Source: CAYNYM01 sp049366815 (GTDB taxonomy: Bacteria; Desulfobacterota; DSM-4660; Desulfatiglandales; HGW-15). From it: a stretch of DNA of 6,802 bases. The stretch spans positions 1-6,802 of the forward strand of contig JBMNCO010000032.1 in assembly GCA_049366815.1 (NCBI GenBank), written 5' to 3'. The stretch's first letter is position 1. Each line of letters starts with the position of its first letter. Under the pieces are notes generated by a model. It was not told where the DNA came from, did no database searches, and was given only the letters and a program-made list of their open reading frames with translations. The translations under genes were made by a program, and so were the position numbers. Shown in pieces: positions 5,899 to 6,802 of this stretch.

Positions 5899-6099
5899 CT
5901 ACAGATCCTGAGCCACAAAGGGCCGTCCCTTTGATCTAAAATGCGGGCAGTTAAAACAGATCTCATCGGTGATTTCGCCGTCCGACAGTATTAAATCATC
6001 CTGACCCCCGACGAATTCATCGTTCTTGCTGCGGGATATGATCCACGGATCACATTTCCCCACGACCAAAAAGTTCAGGCATTCATCCATCCTTGCCAT
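5899..6099 (-). CDS. Small cysteine-containing protein of unknown function
   Basis: The product is 66 residues starting MARMDECLNFLVVGKCDPW. The start at 6099 is fixed by an excellent AAAGGAGGTG site (6105-6114). The frame extends upstream to 6129 but would read through that site. Four cysteines fall in two pairs: C-x8-C near the N end (C7 and C16) and C-F-N-C at about 48-51 (in EICFNCPHF). Together with nearby His and acidic residues, this could bind a metal such as zinc. The middle, FVGGQDDLILSDGEITDE, is acidic. There is no signal peptide or membrane segment. I do not recognise the family. The gene is isolated, with long gene-free stretches on both sides. The ribosome binding site and well-formed composition make a real gene likely. 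Confidence 0.65.
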   Translation of the reverse strand: MARMDECLNFLVVGKCDPWIISRSKNDEFVGGQDDLILSDGEITDEICFNCPHFRSKGRPFVAQDL

Positions 6100-6104
6100 G
6101 AGTA

Positions 6105-6114
6105 CACCTCCTTT
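6105..6114 (-). promoter_or_regulatory. Near-perfect ribosome binding site of the small Cys protein
   Basis: On the - strand AAAGGAGGTG precedes the ATG at 6099 with about 6 nt from the core. It is the strongest Shine-Dalgarno match in the window and decides the start codon. Confidence 0.7.
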
Positions 6115-6250
6115 CCAATAAAAGTCCACGGGATAACTACAGAGGAATCAATCACATTCATCATGCGAGGATCGGGAGATTGACTTTGCAGTGTAACCCG
6201 ACAATTTTTATGTTGGCAGAAAGTTGTGGAATGATCAAATAAAAACCCCG

Positions 6251-6277
6251 CGGACATTTGGGATCCGGCAATGTCCG
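6251..6277. repeat. 8-bp inverted repeat
   Basis: CGGACATT (6251-6258) and AATGTCCG (6270-6277) are exact inverted copies around an 11-nt spacer. On the - strand they are followed by CGGGGTTTTT, which is weakly terminator-like, but no - strand gene lies upstream of it in the window. Confidence 0.4.
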
Positions 6278-6317
6278 GTCAGGATTTTGCTGTTTCGGAT
6301 TATAGCCCCTGAGACTC

Positions 6318-6340
6318 AAAACGGGGGGATCCGTTTTTTA
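6318..6340. terminator. Small terminator-like hairpin, possibly bidirectional
   Basis: AAAACGG (6318-6324) pairs with CCGTTTT (6331-6337) around GGGGAT, and the right arm runs into a total of six T residues (6334-6339). The left A run gives a short T tract on the other strand. No gene visible here would be ended by it on the + strand, so its role is unclear. Confidence 0.4.
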
Positions 6341-6482
6341 GGAATTCATCACTCCTGATTTCGGGAAAAAATTCCCCAGCCACCCCTACCGCCCGGAAAA
6401 ACATGCCGCACAACTTTGTCATAAAAAGACTGTTGATCATTTTTATGATGTTATTTCAGTTTGTTATCTATTATTCATATTT

Positions 6483-6497
6483 TGGCACGAATCTGGA
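6483..6497 (+). promoter_or_regulatory. Possible sigma54-type promoter upstream of the MotB-like gene
   Basis: TGGCACG (6483-6489) exactly matches the -24 element of sigma54 promoters. The -12 position holds TGGA instead of TTGC, conserving only part of that element. It points toward the MotB-like gene, whose ATG is about 125 nt downstream. Sigma54 control is common for motility and cell-surface genes in this kind of bacterium, but the poor -12 element makes this weak. Confidence 0.25.
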
Positions 6498-6620
6498 ATA
6501 CCCTGGATATGCAGCACATGAGAGGCCGGGCCTTTGCGGTAAGGATCCTGCGAACGCCCGATTCATGAGAAGATGGAAAATGTCCTGAATTTTGACGTAA
6601 GGTGAAAATCAAGCAACCCT

Positions 6621-6802
6621 ATGCCTACAGAGAATAAAATGGAAACGGTCGGATCCCCAAAGTGGCAGCCGATTTTTGAAAACGGGCCTGACCTGGATCC
6701 GGCCTTATGGGAAGATCATGAAATCTTTTCCCACGGGGAGATGCCCAAGACCCTGCACTGGTCCGTGCCCTGGTCCGACTTGATGATGACCATGTTCATT
6801 CT
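6621..6802 (+). CDS. MotB/OmpA-type protein, N-terminal part (runs off the window)
   Basis: Sixty codons are visible from ATG 6621, starting MPTENKMETVGSPKWQP. After a polar, probably cytoplasmic stretch of about 46 residues comes WSVPWSDLMMTMFIL, the start of a membrane helix. This matches the MotB pattern in which an Asp (D53 here) inside the helix carries the ion, followed by a Met/Thr-rich stretch. MotB-type proteins form ion-driven stators with MotA and bind peptidoglycan through a C-terminal OmpA domain, which would lie beyond the window. The long N-terminal stretch and V-P-W-S-D-L wording suggest a MotB-like or OmpA-family relative rather than classical flagellar MotB. No MotA precedes it here. 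The start is not certain: the best purine stretch, AAGGTGA at 6598-6604, is rather far upstream, and Met 7 (6639) is an alternative. Confidence 0.75.
   Translation, partial: MPTENKMETVGSPKWQPIFENGPDLDPALWEDHEIFSHGEMPKTLHWSVPWSDLMMTMFI

Larger units (their letters stand above)
6115..6620. other. Gene-free stretch between the small Cys protein and the MotB-like gene
   Basis: About 500 nt separate the two divergent genes. It holds a hairpin at 6251-6277, a terminator-like hairpin at 6318-6340 and a possible sigma54-type site at 6483-6497. A + strand open frame at 6403-6588 has a hydrophobic N end but no ribosome binding site and is not accepted as a gene. The segment 6411-6490 is markedly A/T-rich, which suits a promoter region. 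Confidence 0.5.

Noticed and set aside
5502..5966. - strand open frame of 154 codons
   Set aside because: It overlaps the small Cys protein gene and the glnS promoter, lacks a ribosome binding site and its translation shows no protein-like pattern.
6403..6588. + strand ORF of 61 codons with a hydrophobic N end
   Set aside because: No ribosome binding site precedes it. The hydrophobicity comes from an A/T-rich promoter-like segment, and the C-terminal part has no recognisable features. It remains a weak possibility.

Overview
The window is about 6.8 kb of bacterial chromosome, probably from a Desulfobacterota (former Deltaproteobacteria) lineage. This is an inference. It rests on the selenium gene pair with an in-frame UGA, a standalone glutaminyl-tRNA synthetase, an unattached CheW, strong GGAGG Shine-Dalgarno sites, and degenerate 7-bp intergenic repeats. 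No mobile element, CRISPR array, rRNA or tRNA was recognised.

Left part, + strand (1-2297). A probable gene tail ends at 170 and is followed by a small hairpin with a short T tract. A clear sigma70-type promoter (302-330) then precedes selD (420-1469). The selD frame holds a UGA codon at 471-473, exactly where SelD carries its catalytic Cys or Sec, with a SECIS-like hairpin just after it, so the gene very likely encodes a selenoprotein. A conventional ORF caller would start it at the internal GTG at 588 and lose the active site. Downstream lies yedF (1698-2297), a TusA-DsrE type selenium-metabolism protein. Its start overlaps the stop of a short ORF (1627-1701) that has the stronger ribosome binding site. 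SelD makes selenophosphate, the selenium donor for Sec-tRNA. YedF is thought to handle selenium or sulfur as per-selenide or per-sulfide, but its exact role is unproven.

Middle part, - strand (2339-5550). cheW (chemotaxis adaptor) converges on yedF. glnS follows, with its own promoter, a leader of about 180 nt carrying two hairpins, and an intrinsic terminator. GlnRS carries an unusual C-terminal extension: an Ala/Pro-rich linker and an OB-fold tRNA-binding domain of the Trbp111/MetRS C-terminal type.

Right part (5551-6802). A hairpin-rich intergenic stretch precedes a 66-residue Cys-containing protein of unknown function on the - strand (5899-6099). After about 520 nt with two hairpins and a possible sigma54-type promoter, a MotB/OmpA-type protein begins on the + strand and runs off the window end. 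The standout observations are the Sec-encoding selD, the GlnRS fusion and the structured glnS leader. I do not see a wholly new multi-gene system.
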